From Intrasporangium sp. (GTDB taxonomy: Bacteria; Actinomycetota; Actinomycetes; Actinomycetales; Dermatophilaceae), in contig NZ_JAKDLO010000009.1 of the NCBI RefSeq assembly GCF_030452765.1, positions 1 through 46,549 on the forward strand: a stretch of DNA of 46,549 nt, given 5' to 3'. The notes below the pieces were generated by a model that worked only from the letters and a program-made list of their open reading frames with translations, was not told the DNA's origin and made no database searches. Positions 24,038-33,278 of this stretch are shown piece by piece (the stretch's first letter is position 1; every line of letters starts with the position of its first letter). The translations under genes and the position numbers were made by a program.

Positions 24038-25807
24038 TCAGCGGGTCGCCTCGCGCAGCGTCGACAGGCCCATGTAGAGCGCTCCGATGATGAGCAGCAC
24101 TCCCACCCCCTGCCCGAGGTGCCCGAGCACGATCGAGACGATGGCCCAGATCCCGAAGGCCGCGACCACGACGACGCCGGCTCCGAGCAGGAGCGGGACG
24201 AGGCGCCGGCGCAGCAGGGCCTCGATGACGATCATCGCGCCGCCGAGCCAGAGGATGGCCTGGGTCGAGGCAAGGCCGACCAACATGAGGATGCCGAGGA
24301 TGAGCAGCCCCAACGACGCAGACAGCGCCGTCCACACCCGCAGCGCCCGGCCCTGGACGAGCTGGTCCTGGCCCAGCGGCAGGGCGCGATGCCGCAGGTG
24401 CGCATGCGGTGACTGCACGGGAGCGGGCCTTTCGAGGGACCGTTCGGCACCCTCCAGGAGGGAGGTCAGCTCGGCGACCTGTCGCCGGGTCTCGGCGACT
24501 TCGTGATCCAGCTCCACGACCTGCCTGCCAGGGTGGTTGCTCGGTATGCCCAGCGCCATCTCTGCGGCATGAGCCCCCCGCAGCACGTCCCGGCGTTCAC
24601 TGAGCCGCTGCTCTGACTCTGCCAGCCGGGTGACGAGGCGGTCGCGAATGCTGACGATCTCGTCATGCGCCTCCGCGGCTGTCGGCGCGAGCATGTCCAG
24701 CGCAGCCCAGGCGACTGGCCGCTCCCACGACGCACGCAGCGTGCCGTTCCGGTTGTACCGAAGGCCCGCAGGCGCACGCTCCCCACCGAACGGGTCCTCG
24801 GTGTCGAGACCCCAGAGGCCGGAGTAGTTGCGGACCCACGGTGTCGTGTCCTCGACCAGCACCGGTGTCCAGGCCAGGTCGCCGCCCTCACCGACCGTGG
24901 CCCCGTCTCCGCGCTTGTAGTCGATGTAGGGGATACGGAGCAGCCCGGCACCATCGCCCTTGAAGATGGCCGAAACCCTGCTCAACCAGGCCGGCAACGG
25001 TAGCTCCGACGTGATGAGGTACTCACCCTGCAGGTATGAGCCGGAGTGCGACCCCGCGCCGGCGAACACCACCGGGTGCTCCCCCACCCGGGACAGGTCA
25101 GGATCGTCCCAACGCCGTCGCAGGTCGGCTCCGACCTCGTCGTGTGACGAGTAGGCGACCCACGCGGGCCGAAGTGCCGCGGTCTCAGTCGCGACCACCT
25201 CTTCGGGCACGAGGTAGATCGTGACCTGCTCCCAGTCGCTCTCGTGGTCGTTGACACCGCCGAACGTCGAGCGCCAGTCGTTCATGGCGTAGAAGTACCA
25301 GTACTGCAGGATCGTGTAGCCGCCGTCGCACGTCACGTGGGCGTAGTAGTGCGGTTGCTGGTAGTGCTCGCTGCGAACGTAGGCCTCGTGCGCAGCGGCC
25401 GCGAAGCCACCGGGCACTCGGCCTCGGAGCAGGAGGGTGAGCCGCAGGCCGACGTCGATGAGCCGGGACGGCAGGCTGACCGCTGCGAAACGACTTGAGG
25501 CCCGGAACTTCTCCCGCTCGGGTCGCCGCCGCCAGGCTCGGTATTCTCGACGGTTCAGGGCGGCCTCGACGTGTTCGAGGGAGAGGTTGTGATCGGCTTC
25601 GGAGAGGCCGAGCTCCGCGAGCCCGTCGAGAGTCAGGCTGCCCCGCTCTGCCAGCACTCGCACCTGTTGGCCGTCGCGGGCCACGAGTCGAGAGTCGGCG
25701 ACGTAGTCGGCCACCGACATCGGCAGGAAGAGCTCACCGTGCACGTAGCGGATCACCGGCTCGAAGCGCCGCAGCAGCGCAAGGTCCTGCGCCGGGTCAC
25801 GCACCAT
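24038..25807 (-). CDS. Vps62-like domain protein with C-terminal membrane segments
   Basis: 589 aa. The region at about 165-200, TILQYWYFYAMNDW followed by NDHESDWEQVTIYLV, resembles the Trp/His/Glu motif of the Vps62/DUF946 family (usually HEGDWE). GAGSHSGSYLQGEYL near 250-264 is also family-like. A coiled-coil-prone stretch (about 410-470) is followed by 3-4 hydrophobic helices (about 500-585), so the protein is probably membrane-anchored with a large cytosolic part. ATG 25807 is set by the TACAGT box 7 nt upstream; the open frame continues another 2.1 kb only as antisense of the exporter genes. It is divergent from the ABC pair. Function unknown. Confidence 0.72.
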   Translation of the reverse strand: MVRDPAQDLALLRRFEPVIRYVHGELFLPMSVADYVADSRLVARDGQQVRVLAERGSLTLDGLAELGLSEADHNLSLEHVEAALNRREYRAWRRRPEREKFRASSRFAAVSLPSRLIDVGLRLTLLLRGRVPGGFAAAAHEAYVRSEHYQQPHYYAHVTCDGGYTILQYWYFYAMNDWRSTFGGVNDHESDWEQVTIYLVPEEVVATETAALRPAWVAYSSHDEVGADLRRRWDDPDLSRVGEHPVVFAGAGSHSGSYLQGEYLITSELPLPAWLSRVSAIFKGDGAGLLRIPYIDYKRGDGATVGEGGDLAWTPVLVEDTTPWVRNYSGLWGLDTEDPFGGERAPAGLRYNRNGTLRASWERPVAWAALDMLAPTAAEAHDEIVSIRDRLVTRLAESEQRLSERRDVLRGAHAAEMALGIPSNHPGRQVVELDHEVAETRRQVAELTSLLEGAERSLERPAPVQSPHAHLRHRALPLGQDQLVQGRALRVWTALSASLGLLILGILMLVGLASTQAILWLGGAMIVIEALLRRRLVPLLLGAGVVVVAAFGIWAIVSIVLGHLGQGVGVLLIIGALYMGLSTLREATR

Positions 25808-25814
25808 GCGTCGC

Positions 25815-25820
25815 ACTGTA
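25815..25820 (-). promoter_or_regulatory. -10 element of the Vps62-like gene (leaderless geometry)
   Basis: TACAGT on the minus strand ends 7 nt before ATG 25807. Confidence 0.5.
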
Positions 25821-25930
25821 GCGACTGCGGGGGTCGAGGCGGCCCAATCCAACCCCAACCTCCCCGAACGGACTGTTCGAGGTCGAGCGGGTCGCCCGAA
25901 AACTGGTGGAGCGCGGTCACCCGGGCCACC

Positions 25931-25936
25931 TAGGGT
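25931..25936 (+). promoter_or_regulatory. -10 element of the ABC exporter operon
   Basis: TAGGGT ends 9 nt before ATG 25946, allowing at most a 1-3 nt leader. Confidence 0.4.
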
Positions 25937-25945
25937 TGATGGGCC

Positions 25946-27832
25946 ATGCAAGACTTCCCGCCCCCCGTTGCCGCCTATGTCGAGCGGACCGCCGACGAGC
26001 CTGACACCCGCTCGCCGCGGGCGTTCCTGCTCTGGGTCATCCGCGCACAGGGCAGCGTGTTCTGGTGGGGTCTGCTCGCTGCGCTGATGTGGATGGTGCC
26101 GCAGACCGTCGGGCCGTGGATCGTCGGCAGGGCCATCGACACCGGCATTGTCGCCGGCGATAGCGACATGACGATCCGGTGGGCGCTCGTCCTCACGGGC
26201 GTCACCGTGATCGGTGCGGTGTCCGGGATCGTCTTCCACACCTTCATCGTCAAGGAATGGCTGATCGCCCTCTACGGGACGACCAAGCTGGTCACCCGCA
26301 AGACCCTCCAGCTCGGCCACATCCTGACCCGGCGCACCCCGACCGGCGAGGTCCTGTCCGTCTCGGGCAGTGACGGCGACCAGTTCGGCGCGCTCATGGA
26401 GATCACCACCCGGGCCGTCGCCCAGCTCGCGGCCTACCTCGTGGTCGCGGCGATCGTCCTGCAGACCTCTGCCCGGATGGGTCTGCTCGTCCTCGTGGCC
26501 GCGCCGCTCCTCGTCATCCTCGACACCCCGCTGCTGCGGCCGATGCAGCGGTGGCAGGGCGTGGAGCGGGCCCGTAACTCGGAGCTCACCTCCATGGCGA
26601 CAGACATCGTCGGCGGCCTGCGGATCCTGCGCGGCATCGGCGGTGAGGACACCTTCGGCGGCAACTACGCCGGCCAGTCCCAGCGGGTCCGGCAGGCCGG
26701 TGTGGCCGCCGGCCGGTGGCAGGGCGCAGTCGAGTCCGTCGGCGTCCTGCTCTCCGGCGGGTTCGTGGTCGCACTGCTCTGGATGGGCACCCGCGAGGTC
26801 GCCGTGGGCCGCCTGACCATCGGCGAGTTCGTCAGCTTCCTCGGCTACGGCCTCTTCCTCGTCCAGCCGATGCGGACCTTCGTCGAGTTCGCGCAGAAGT
26901 GGACCCGCTCGGTCGTCTCGGCTCGCAAGGCCATCGCGGTCCTCGAGCAGCAGCCGCCGTGGCGGCACCCCGCGGCGCCGACCCGCCTCCCGCATTTCGC
27001 GTCGATCCACGACGAGGCGTCCGGAGTGACGATCCACCCTGGCCGTCTGACCATGGTCGTCTCGTCCGTGCCCGACGACTCGGCGGCGCTCGCCGACCGG
27101 ATCGGCCGCTACCTCCCCGCCGATGAGGGCGCTCTGGTCAGCGAGGAGATCCCGGAGGAGCTCAAGGGTCGAGCCGCCCGCCGGGAGCGGAGCGCCAGGG
27201 TCCGAGCCCGGGCCGAGCAGGCCCACCGCGACGAGGTGCGAGCCGATCGCGCGTGGGGCGTCAGCATCGGTGGCGTCGACCTCTGCCGGGCCGACCTCGA
27301 TGAGATACGCCGCCGGATCCTCGTCAGCGACACGTCGCCGCACGTCTTCGCCGGCACCCTCCGCGAAGCGATCGACGTGCACGGCACCCTTACCCGTGCC
27401 GAGGCCGAACGCGCCCTGCACACTGCCGCCGCCGATGACGTCTTCGACGTGCTCCCCGGCGGCTGGCAGGGCCACCTCGACGAGTGCGGCCGCGGGCTCT
27501 CCGGCGGTCAGCGGCAGCGTCTCGTCCTGATGCGAGCCCTCGCTGCCGACCCCGAGGTCCTCGTCCTCGTCGAGCCGACGAGTGCCGTCGACGCCCACAC
27601 GGAGGCCCGGATCGCCGAGCGCCTCGGCGGACACCGTGCGGGACGGACCACGGTCGTCATGACGGCCAGCCCGCTCCTGCTGCACCACGCCGACGAGGTC
27701 ATCCTCCTCGAAGCCGGGCGGGCCACCGCTCGTGGCCGGCACGCTGACCTCCTCGCGAGCACAGCGGCATACCGCTCGTTGGTGGTCCGGGACGAGCCAC
27801 CGACCACGCAGCCCGAGGGAGGTGTCCGGTGA
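25946..27832 (+). CDS. ABC exporter half-transporter with degenerate ATP site (no Walker A)
   Basis: 628 aa. A six-helix exporter membrane domain (about 35-320) precedes a nucleotide-binding domain (about 350-620). The signature LSGGQRQR (518-525) is perfect. The Walker A loop is replaced by TMVVSSVPDDSA (369-380) with no GxxGxGK. Walker B lacks its Asp (VLVLVEPTSAVDAH; Val542 where Asp is expected, Glu543 kept), and the switch His is absent (VVMTASPLLL). Residues about 402-435 are a highly charged insert. It cannot hydrolyse ATP alone but can donate a signature motif to its partner. The stop overlaps the next start by GTGA. Confidence 0.9.
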   Translation: MQDFPPPVAAYVERTADEPDTRSPRAFLLWVIRAQGSVFWWGLLAALMWMVPQTVGPWIVGRAIDTGIVAGDSDMTIRWALVLTGVTVIGAVSGIVFHTFIVKEWLIALYGTTKLVTRKTLQLGHILTRRTPTGEVLSVSGSDGDQFGALMEITTRAVAQLAAYLVVAAIVLQTSARMGLLVLVAAPLLVILDTPLLRPMQRWQGVERARNSELTSMATDIVGGLRILRGIGGEDTFGGNYAGQSQRVRQAGVAAGRWQGAVESVGVLLSGGFVVALLWMGTREVAVGRLTIGEFVSFLGYGLFLVQPMRTFVEFAQKWTRSVVSARKAIAVLEQQPPWRHPAAPTRLPHFASIHDEASGVTIHPGRLTMVVSSVPDDSAALADRIGRYLPADEGALVSEEIPEELKGRAARRERSARVRARAEQAHRDEVRADRAWGVSIGGVDLCRADLDEIRRRILVSDTSPHVFAGTLREAIDVHGTLTRAEAERALHTAAADDVFDVLPGGWQGHLDECGRGLSGGQRQRLVLMRALAADPEVLVLVEPTSAVDAHTEARIAERLGGHRAGRTTVVMTASPLLLHHADEVILLEAGRATARGRHADLLASTAAYRSLVVRDEPPTTQPEGGVR

Positions 27833-29802
27833 GCCGGGTCGAGACTGCCGGTGCCTCCCCGCTGCCGGCCACCCTCGCGCGAGCCTCGGCAGACACGTGG
27901 GAGTCATGCAACCCTCACGAGGCGATCCCCGTCGAGCTGCGGCCACCACGTGACGCCACGGCCCAGCAGCGGGCCCGGGCGCTGCGCACGCGGCACCTGC
28001 TCCGCGAGCGGCGGGCCAAGGAGTTCGTCGCGGCGACGATGCACCCCGACCATGGCCTGCCGATCGCCGAGAACCGGCAGGTCGTCACCTTCATGGGCCG
28101 GCTTCTCGCGGACCATCGCCCATGGGTCGTGCTCGTCGTCCTCGCCAACGTTCTGGCCGCAACCGCGGGACTGCTCGTGCCGCGTTACCTCGGCACACTC
28201 GTCGACGAGACGGTCTCCCATGTCGAGGCCGGCCAGACGAGCGCTGCCCTCGCCGCAGCGAACTCGATGGCGATGCTCGTCGCCGGGCTGGTCATCGTCC
28301 AGGCGCTCTTCACCTTCGCCGCGAAGGCCTCGTCGGCGGTTCTCGGCCAGGGCGTGCTCGCCGCGGCCCGAGAGTACGTCGTGCGCGCCATCCTCCGACT
28401 CCCGCTGAGCAGGGTCGAGAGCGCGAGCTCCGGCGACCTCGTCACCCGCGTCACCCGGGATGTCGGCACGATGAGCGAGTCGGTGCGGTGGGCCCTGCCC
28501 GAGGCCATCGTCGCGTCGATCACCGTCGTGCTCACGGTCGTCGCCATGGTCGCGAACTCGTGGGTCCTGGCGTTGCCGTCGGTCATCCTGATGGCCCTCT
28601 CGCTCATCCAGGTGCGGCGCTACCTCGAGCGCGCGCCGAAGGGCTACCTCACCGAGGGCGGCACGTACTCCCGGATCAACACGACCCTGACCGAGACCGT
28701 CGAGGGCGCGCGCACCGTCGAGGCGCTCCGAATCGGGGGGCACCGGCTCGGGCAGGGCGACCTCGACATCGAGGTGTCGGCCCAGGCCGAGCGCTACACG
28801 CTGACGCTGCGCAACCTGCTCTTCGCCGTCATGGACTTCGCGTTCAGCGCGCCGCGGGTCCTCGTCCTGCTCATCGGCGCGCTCGGCTACCTGCAGGGCT
28901 GGGCCTCACTGGGGCAGATCACCACGGCGGTCCTCTACGCCGAAGCGCTGTGGGGCCCGTTCGACATGCTCGTCTCGACGATCGACCGCATCCAGGTCGG
29001 CATGGCCTCGACGACCCGCCTGCTGGGCATCGCCACCGTTCTGCCGGACCGCACCCCGGGCGTCGACGAGCCGGCCGGTGCCGAGCTGATCGGCGCCGAT
29101 CTGCGCTACGCCTACCGCGACGGACACGATGTCCTGCACGACATCGACCTCGACCTGTTCCCCGGCGAACGGCTGGCAGTCGTCGGCCCGTCGGGGTCGG
29201 GCAAGTCGACGCTCGGCCGCCTCCTCGCCGGCATCCATGCTCCGCGTACCGGCTCGGTCACCGTCGGCGGCGTCGAGCTGACCTGCCTGCCGCTCGACCG
29301 GCTCCGCACCGAGGTCGCCCTCGTGACGCAGGAGCACCACGTCTTCATCGGCACGCTGCGCGACAACGTCGTCCTCGCCCGCGAGGGGGCGAGCGACGAC
29401 GACGTCCTCGCGGCCCTGAGGGCGGTCGAGGCGACCGACTGGGTCATGCGCCTGCCCGATCGTCTCGACACGCGCCTCGGCTCGGGCAGCCTCGCACTCA
29501 CCCCGGGACGCGCCCAGCAGGTGGCGCTCGCCCGGCTCATCCTCGCCGACCCGCACACGATCGTGCTCGACGAGGCGACCTCGCTGATCGACCCCCGCAC
29601 CGCGCGCCACCTCGAGGGCTCGATGAGTGCCTTGCTCACCGACCGCACCGTGGTCGCGATCGCGCACCGCCTCCACACCGCGCATGACGCGGACCGGATC
29701 GCGGTTGTCATCGACGGGCGGATCGTCGAGCTCGGCAGCCACGAGCAGCTCGTCGCCCGGGATGGGGAGTATGCCGCTCTCTGGCGTGCCTGGACGTCGT
29801 GA
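27829..29802 (+). CDS. ABC exporter half-transporter with intact Walker motifs and degenerate signature
   Basis: 657 aa. An N-terminal soluble extension of about 85 residues is followed by six membrane helices (about 95-370) and a nucleotide-binding domain. Walker A is GPSGSGKST (453-461), Walker B IVLDEATS (Asp581, Glu582) and the switch His is in VVAIAHRLHTA. The signature is LTPGRAQQ (557-564) instead of LSGGQ. This is the exact complement of the upstream subunit: the pair can form a single complete ATP site. GTG 27829 overlaps the previous stop, so the heterodimer is translationally coupled. Substrate unknown. Confidence 0.9.
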   Translation: MSRVETAGASPLPATLARASADTWESCNPHEAIPVELRPPRDATAQQRARALRTRHLLRERRAKEFVAATMHPDHGLPIAENRQVVTFMGRLLADHRPWVVLVVLANVLAATAGLLVPRYLGTLVDETVSHVEAGQTSAALAAANSMAMLVAGLVIVQALFTFAAKASSAVLGQGVLAAAREYVVRAILRLPLSRVESASSGDLVTRVTRDVGTMSESVRWALPEAIVASITVVLTVVAMVANSWVLALPSVILMALSLIQVRRYLERAPKGYLTEGGTYSRINTTLTETVEGARTVEALRIGGHRLGQGDLDIEVSAQAERYTLTLRNLLFAVMDFAFSAPRVLVLLIGALGYLQGWASLGQITTAVLYAEALWGPFDMLVSTIDRIQVGMASTTRLLGIATVLPDRTPGVDEPAGAELIGADLRYAYRDGHDVLHDIDLDLFPGERLAVVGPSGSGKSTLGRLLAGIHAPRTGSVTVGGVELTCLPLDRLRTEVALVTQEHHVFIGTLRDNVVLAREGASDDDVLAALRAVEATDWVMRLPDRLDTRLGSGSLALTPGRAQQVALARLILADPHTIVLDEATSLIDPRTARHLEGSMSALLTDRTVVAIAHRLHTAHDADRIAVVIDGRIVELGSHEQLVARDGEYAALWRAWTS

Positions 29803-29864
29803 CCACCCGCCGATCGCGGGGGGCCGACTCGACGGAAGCACACGATCGGAGGGAGAGTGGCCTT

Positions 29865-31118
29865 ATGAGCGACGCAGGAAGCACCCAGGGACAGACGAGC
29901 TACGTGATCATCGGAGGCGGTCTAGCAGCGGCCAAGGCGGTCGAGGGGATCCGCGAGGCGGACGCCGACAGCCCGGTCACCGTCGTCACCGCGGAACCCC
30001 ACCTGCCGTACGAGCGGCCACCCCTGTCCAAGGGGCTGATGCTGGACAAGGAGGGGCCCGACGTCGTCTTCACCCATGACAAGGACTGGTATGACGAACA
30101 GCACGTCGACCTCAGGATCGGCGACGCGGCCACCGCGATCGACCCGCAGGCCCACACGGTCACTCTCACCGACGGCGCGACCATCCGGTGGGACAAGCTC
30201 CTGCTCGCGACCGGGTCCTCCGTGCGCACCCTGCAGATCGACGGTGCCGACCTGCAGGACGTCTTCTACCTGCGCACCCTCGAGGACAGCGAGGCGATCA
30301 AGGCTCGCCTCGTCGCCGGCAGCGACGTCGTCATCGTGGGCGCCGGCTGGATCGGCCTCGAGATCGCCGCGGCAGCCCGCGAGCACGGTTGCGAGGTCAC
30401 CGTCGTCGAGCCGCAGCCGACCCCGCTGCACGCCGTTGTCGGCCCCGAGGTCGGCGGGTGGTTCGCCGACCTGCACCGTTCGCACGGTGTGGAGTTCCGG
30501 TTCGGCGACGGCGTGGAGCGCTTCACCGGCACTGACGAAGGCGCGGTCGACGGCGTCGTCACCTCCTCGGGCGCCACGATCGCCGCCGACACCGTCGTCG
30601 TCGGGGTAGGTATCCGGCCCAACACCGGTCTTGCCGAGGCGGCCGGGCTCACCGTCGACAACGGGGTCGTCACGGACGCGCAACTTCGTACCTCCAACCC
30701 CGACATCTGGGCCGCAGGCGATGTCGCGAACTGGTACAGCACGACCCTCGACACCCGGCTGCGGGTCGAGCACTGGGCCAACGCGAATGACTCCGGTGCC
30801 GCGGCCGGGAAGGCGATGGCGGGCGCGGATGTCACCTTCGACCCGATCCCGTTCTTCTTCAGCGACCAGTACGACATCGGGCTCGAATACTCCGGCTACG
30901 TGCCGCGTGGCGTCACGCCCGAGGTCGTCCTGCGCGGCGACCCGAAGACCAACGAGTTCATGGCCTTCTGGCTCGACGGGGAGCGGATTCTCGCCGGCAT
31001 GCACGTCAACATGTGGGACACGATCCCGGCGATCGAGCAGCTGATCCGTGAGGGGAAACCCGTCGACCGCACGAAGCTGGCCGACCTAGCGGTGGACCTC
31101 TCCGAGGCAGCATCCTGA
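29865..31118 (+). CDS. FAD-dependent ferredoxin reductase-like oxidoreductase
   Basis: 417 aa. Transfers electrons between NAD(P)H and a ferredoxin or rubredoxin. FAD-binding YVIIGGGLAAAKAVEGIRE at the N-terminus, LPYERPPLSKGLM, the NAD-binding VIVGAGWIGLEIAAAAREHG, the second FAD motif NPDIWAAGDVANW and a C-terminal reductase domain (FFSDQYDIGLEYSGY). ATG 29865 is preferred since GGGAGA lies about 10 nt upstream and the FAD motif follows; GTG 29799 would overlap the ABC gene's end. No P450, oxygenase or ferredoxin gene is adjacent, so the partner is unknown. Confidence 0.9.
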   Translation: MSDAGSTQGQTSYVIIGGGLAAAKAVEGIREADADSPVTVVTAEPHLPYERPPLSKGLMLDKEGPDVVFTHDKDWYDEQHVDLRIGDAATAIDPQAHTVTLTDGATIRWDKLLLATGSSVRTLQIDGADLQDVFYLRTLEDSEAIKARLVAGSDVVIVGAGWIGLEIAAAAREHGCEVTVVEPQPTPLHAVVGPEVGGWFADLHRSHGVEFRFGDGVERFTGTDEGAVDGVVTSSGATIAADTVVVGVGIRPNTGLAEAAGLTVDNGVVTDAQLRTSNPDIWAAGDVANWYSTTLDTRLRVEHWANANDSGAAAGKAMAGADVTFDPIPFFFSDQYDIGLEYSGYVPRGVTPEVVLRGDPKTNEFMAFWLDGERILAGMHVNMWDTIPAIEQLIREGKPVDRTKLADLAVDLSEAAS

Positions 31119-31221
31119 TCGACATCGGCCATTTCGCACCCTAATCCCCGTATCCATCCGTATCGTCGGACATGGAGGTTGGGCGCCGGGGGGCGAACAG
31201 CAAGCCAGGGAGTATGCCGCT

Positions 31222-31262
31222 GAGCCCCCTCCCAGCGACCAGTACCGTTGGGGGGTGGGCTC
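31222..31262. terminator. Imperfect GC-rich hairpin between convergent genes
   Basis: GAGCCCCCTCCCA (31222-31234) can pair, with a few mismatches, with TGGGGGGTGGGCTC (31249-31262). The hairpin lies between the reductase gene and the DUF3017 gene, which converge. A wider imperfect pairing of GGAGGTTGGGCGCC (near 31174) with GGCGCCCACCTCC (near 31282) could enclose it. Confidence 0.5.
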
Positions 31263-31297
31263 GCCCGGCCCCGGCTGCGGGGCGCCCACCTCCGTCA

Positions 31298-31573
31298 TCA
31301 GGTGAGCTTGACGGTCGCCGAGGCGATGAGGATCCCGAGGGCGAGGGCGAGCAGGATCAGCACGTCGAGGCCCTTGTTGCGCACGGCGATGCCCCCGGCG
31401 CCCGATCGTGTCGTGACCGCCCTGACGAGTGCTGCCACGGCGAAGCCGCCGGCCATGGCCTGACCGCCGAGCCGCACCTGCCCGAGCCAGAACAGCACGA
31501 GCCCGGCGCCGACCGCTGCGGCGACGAGCCACCACGGGCCGAGCCGGCGGAACCCGCTCCCGCGCAAGGTCAT
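31298..31573 (-). CDS. DUF3017 small membrane protein
   Basis: 91 aa with three hydrophobic helices (about 13-30, 37-52 and 68-88), matching the actinobacterial DUF3017 proteins often encoded after folD. ATG 31573 overlaps the folD stop (ATGA), so it is translated by coupling. Function unknown. Confidence 0.82.
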   Translation of the reverse strand: MTLRGSGFRRLGPWWLVAAAVGAGLVLFWLGQVRLGGQAMAGGFAVAALVRAVTTRSGAGGIAVRNKGLDVLILLALALGILIASATVKLT

Positions 31574-32430
31574 CCAGCGAGCCGAGCAGCGGTGGCCTGC
31601 TCGGCGGCATCGACGATGTTCGTCAGGAGCATCGCTCGGGTCATCGGCCCGACACCGCCGGGGTTGGGTGCGACCCAGCCGGCCACCTGCGCCACGTCGG
31701 CTGCGACGTCACCGGCGATCCGGCCCTCGACCCGGCTCACGCCGACGTCGAGCACGGCGGCGCCCGGCTTGACCATGTCAGCGGTGACGATGTTGGGTAC
31801 TCCCGCGGCAGCCACGACCACATCGGCCTGAGCCACCTCGGCCGCCAGGTCCTTCGTGCCGGTGTGACAGATGGTGACCGTGGCGTTCTCGGACCTGCGG
31901 GTCAGGATCAGGCCGAGCGGTCGGCCGACGGTCAGGCCACGTCCGATGACGGTGACCTTGGCTCCCGCGATCGGGACCTCGAAGCGACGCAGCAGCTCTA
32001 CGATGCCGATCGGGGTACAGGGCAACGAAGCACGCTTGCCGAGCACGAGCCAGCCGAGGTTCATCGGGTGCAGGCCGTCCACGTCCTTGGTCGGGTCGAC
32101 CCGGGAGAGCAGGGCCATCTCGTCGAGCCCGGTCGGCTGCTGGACGAGGAAGCCGGTGCAGGCCGGGTCGGCGTTGAGCTCGTCGATGACGGACTCGACC
32201 TCGGCCTGGGTCGCGGTCGCCGGGAGGTCTCGACGGATGCTGGTGATGCCGATCTCGAGGCAGTCCTGGTGCTTGGCGCCGACGTACCACAGGCTCGCCG
32301 GATCGTCACCGACCAGGACGGTCCCCAGCCCGGGCACGACGCCCAGCTCCGCGAGTGCCGAGACGCGGTCCTTCAGCTCTGCCTTGATCACCCTGAGGGT
32401 GGCCTTGCCGTCGAGGATCTGTGCCGTCAC
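31570..32430 (-). CDS. folD: Methylene-THF dehydrogenase / methenyl-THF cyclohydrolase
   Basis: Interconverts 5,10-methylene-THF and 10-formyl-THF, the formyl donor for PurN and PurH; 286 aa (usual about 285). The catalytic Tyr-Lys is represented by [16 protein letters not shown] (Y-x-x-x-K). QQPTGLDEM, the [18 protein letters not shown] dinucleotide site and [14 protein letters not shown] are all present. GTG 32430 has GAGGATGG about 10 nt upstream; ATG 32439 is an alternative. It is divergent from the TMEM175-type gene. Confidence 0.94.
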   Translation of the reverse strand: MTAQILDGKATLRVIKAELKDRVSALAELGVVPGLGTVLVGDDPASLWYVGAKHQDCLEIGITSIRRDLPATATQAEVESVIDELNADPACTGFLVQQPTGLDEMALLSRVDPTKDVDGLHPMNLGWLVLGKRASLPCTPIGIVELLRRFEVPIAGAKVTVIGRGLTVGRPLGLILTRRSENATVTICHTGTKDLAAEVAQADVVVAAAGVPNIVTADMVKPGAAVLDVGVSRVEGRIAGDVAADVAQVAGWVAPNPGGVGPMTRAMLLTNIVDAAEQATAARLAG

Positions 32431-32495
32431 GGCGCCCATCCTCGCATGCCGCGCGCGATTGGACGTGCAGCCCCGGGCATGCTCCGTGAGGGCGC

Positions 32496-32501
32496 TATCG
32501 T
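32496..32501 (+). promoter_or_regulatory. -10 element of the TMEM175-type gene (leaderless geometry)
   Basis: TATCGT ends 7 nt before GTG 32509; no Shine-Dalgarno. Confidence 0.5.
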
Positions 32502-32508
32502 TCCCCGG

Positions 32509-33222
32509 GTGACCGTCAGGGCAGAACATTCGGACGATGGCAGACAGGCAGACAGCGCGGAGGTATCGCCGCCTCCAGGGCTGCGTTCGGCAGAGCGGAT
32601 CACCTTCTTCACCGACGCGGTCGTCGCCATCGCGTTGACGCTGCTGATCATCCCGCTGCTCGAGAGCGTGATCGACTCCGAGGGACAAGGCCACACCGGG
32701 CATCAGTGGCTCGTCGAGCACGGCGGCCTGCTACCCGGATTCGCGCTGTCCTTCGTGCTCATCGCGACGTTCTGGATGGGCCACCACTCGCTGTACGAGC
32801 ATGTCCGCGCGCTCACGCCGGCGATGACCTGGCTCAACGTGCTGTGGATGTTCACGATCGTCTGGCTACCCGTCGCGACAGCGATCACGGGGCTGCGGAC
32901 CGACCGGACGAGCGTGTCCATCTACATCGGCACCCTCGTCGTCACGAGCGTGACGGCGCTGGCGGTCAACCTCATCGTCGAGCGCCGGCCGGTCACCTGG
33001 GTGCCCGGCAACCCGCCCACGGGACGGAGCATCGGGGTGGCCGCAGCCTTGAGCATCCTCTATGCCGTCGCCCTGGTGGTGGCACTCGTGATCGCCACAG
33101 TGGCCCCCGAGGGACAGCGCGGCAACGCGTACTACGCCCTGTTCGTCCTCGCGCTCACCTCGCCGTTGGCCCGGGTGCTCCGTAGGGTCCTGTCGACCCG
33201 GCCGGCGGCGACCCGGCCCTGA
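32509..33222 (+). CDS. TMEM175-family (DUF1211) membrane protein
   Basis: 237 aa with about six hydrophobic segments. The first helix carries the family motif [20 protein letters not shown], matching the RxxxFxDAVxAIAxTLL pattern of bacterial TMEM175 potassium channels. The second has [20 protein letters not shown], and a partial helix-bundle repeat follows. Family members form tetrameric K+ or cation channels; function here is inferred from family only. GTG 32509 fits the -10 spacing. It converges on mdh, with a repeat array between. Confidence 0.82.
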   Translation: MTVRAEHSDDGRQADSAEVSPPPGLRSAERITFFTDAVVAIALTLLIIPLLESVIDSEGQGHTGHQWLVEHGGLLPGFALSFVLIATFWMGHHSLYEHVRALTPAMTWLNVLWMFTIVWLPVATAITGLRTDRTSVSIYIGTLVVTSVTALAVNLIVERRPVTWVPGNPPTGRSIGVAAALSILYAVALVVALVIATVAPEGQRGNAYYALFVLALTSPLARVLRRVLSTRPAATRP

Positions 33223-33278
33223 GACCGAAGCCGGCGCGGCCGCCTGCACGCCGCAGAACGGTCGATCGCGCTGGATGC

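Noticed and set aside
25808-27949. Open minus-strand frame extending the Vps62-like gene upstream to a 1303-codon ORF
   Set aside because: It runs antisense through two clear ABC exporter genes and encodes low-complexity Arg/Asp/Gly sequence typical of GC-rich shadow frames; a good -10 box sets the start at 25807.
31429-32508. N-terminal extension of the TMEM175-type protein by about 360 residues
   Set aside because: It is antisense to folD and lacks domain features; the leaderless start at 32509 explains the gene.
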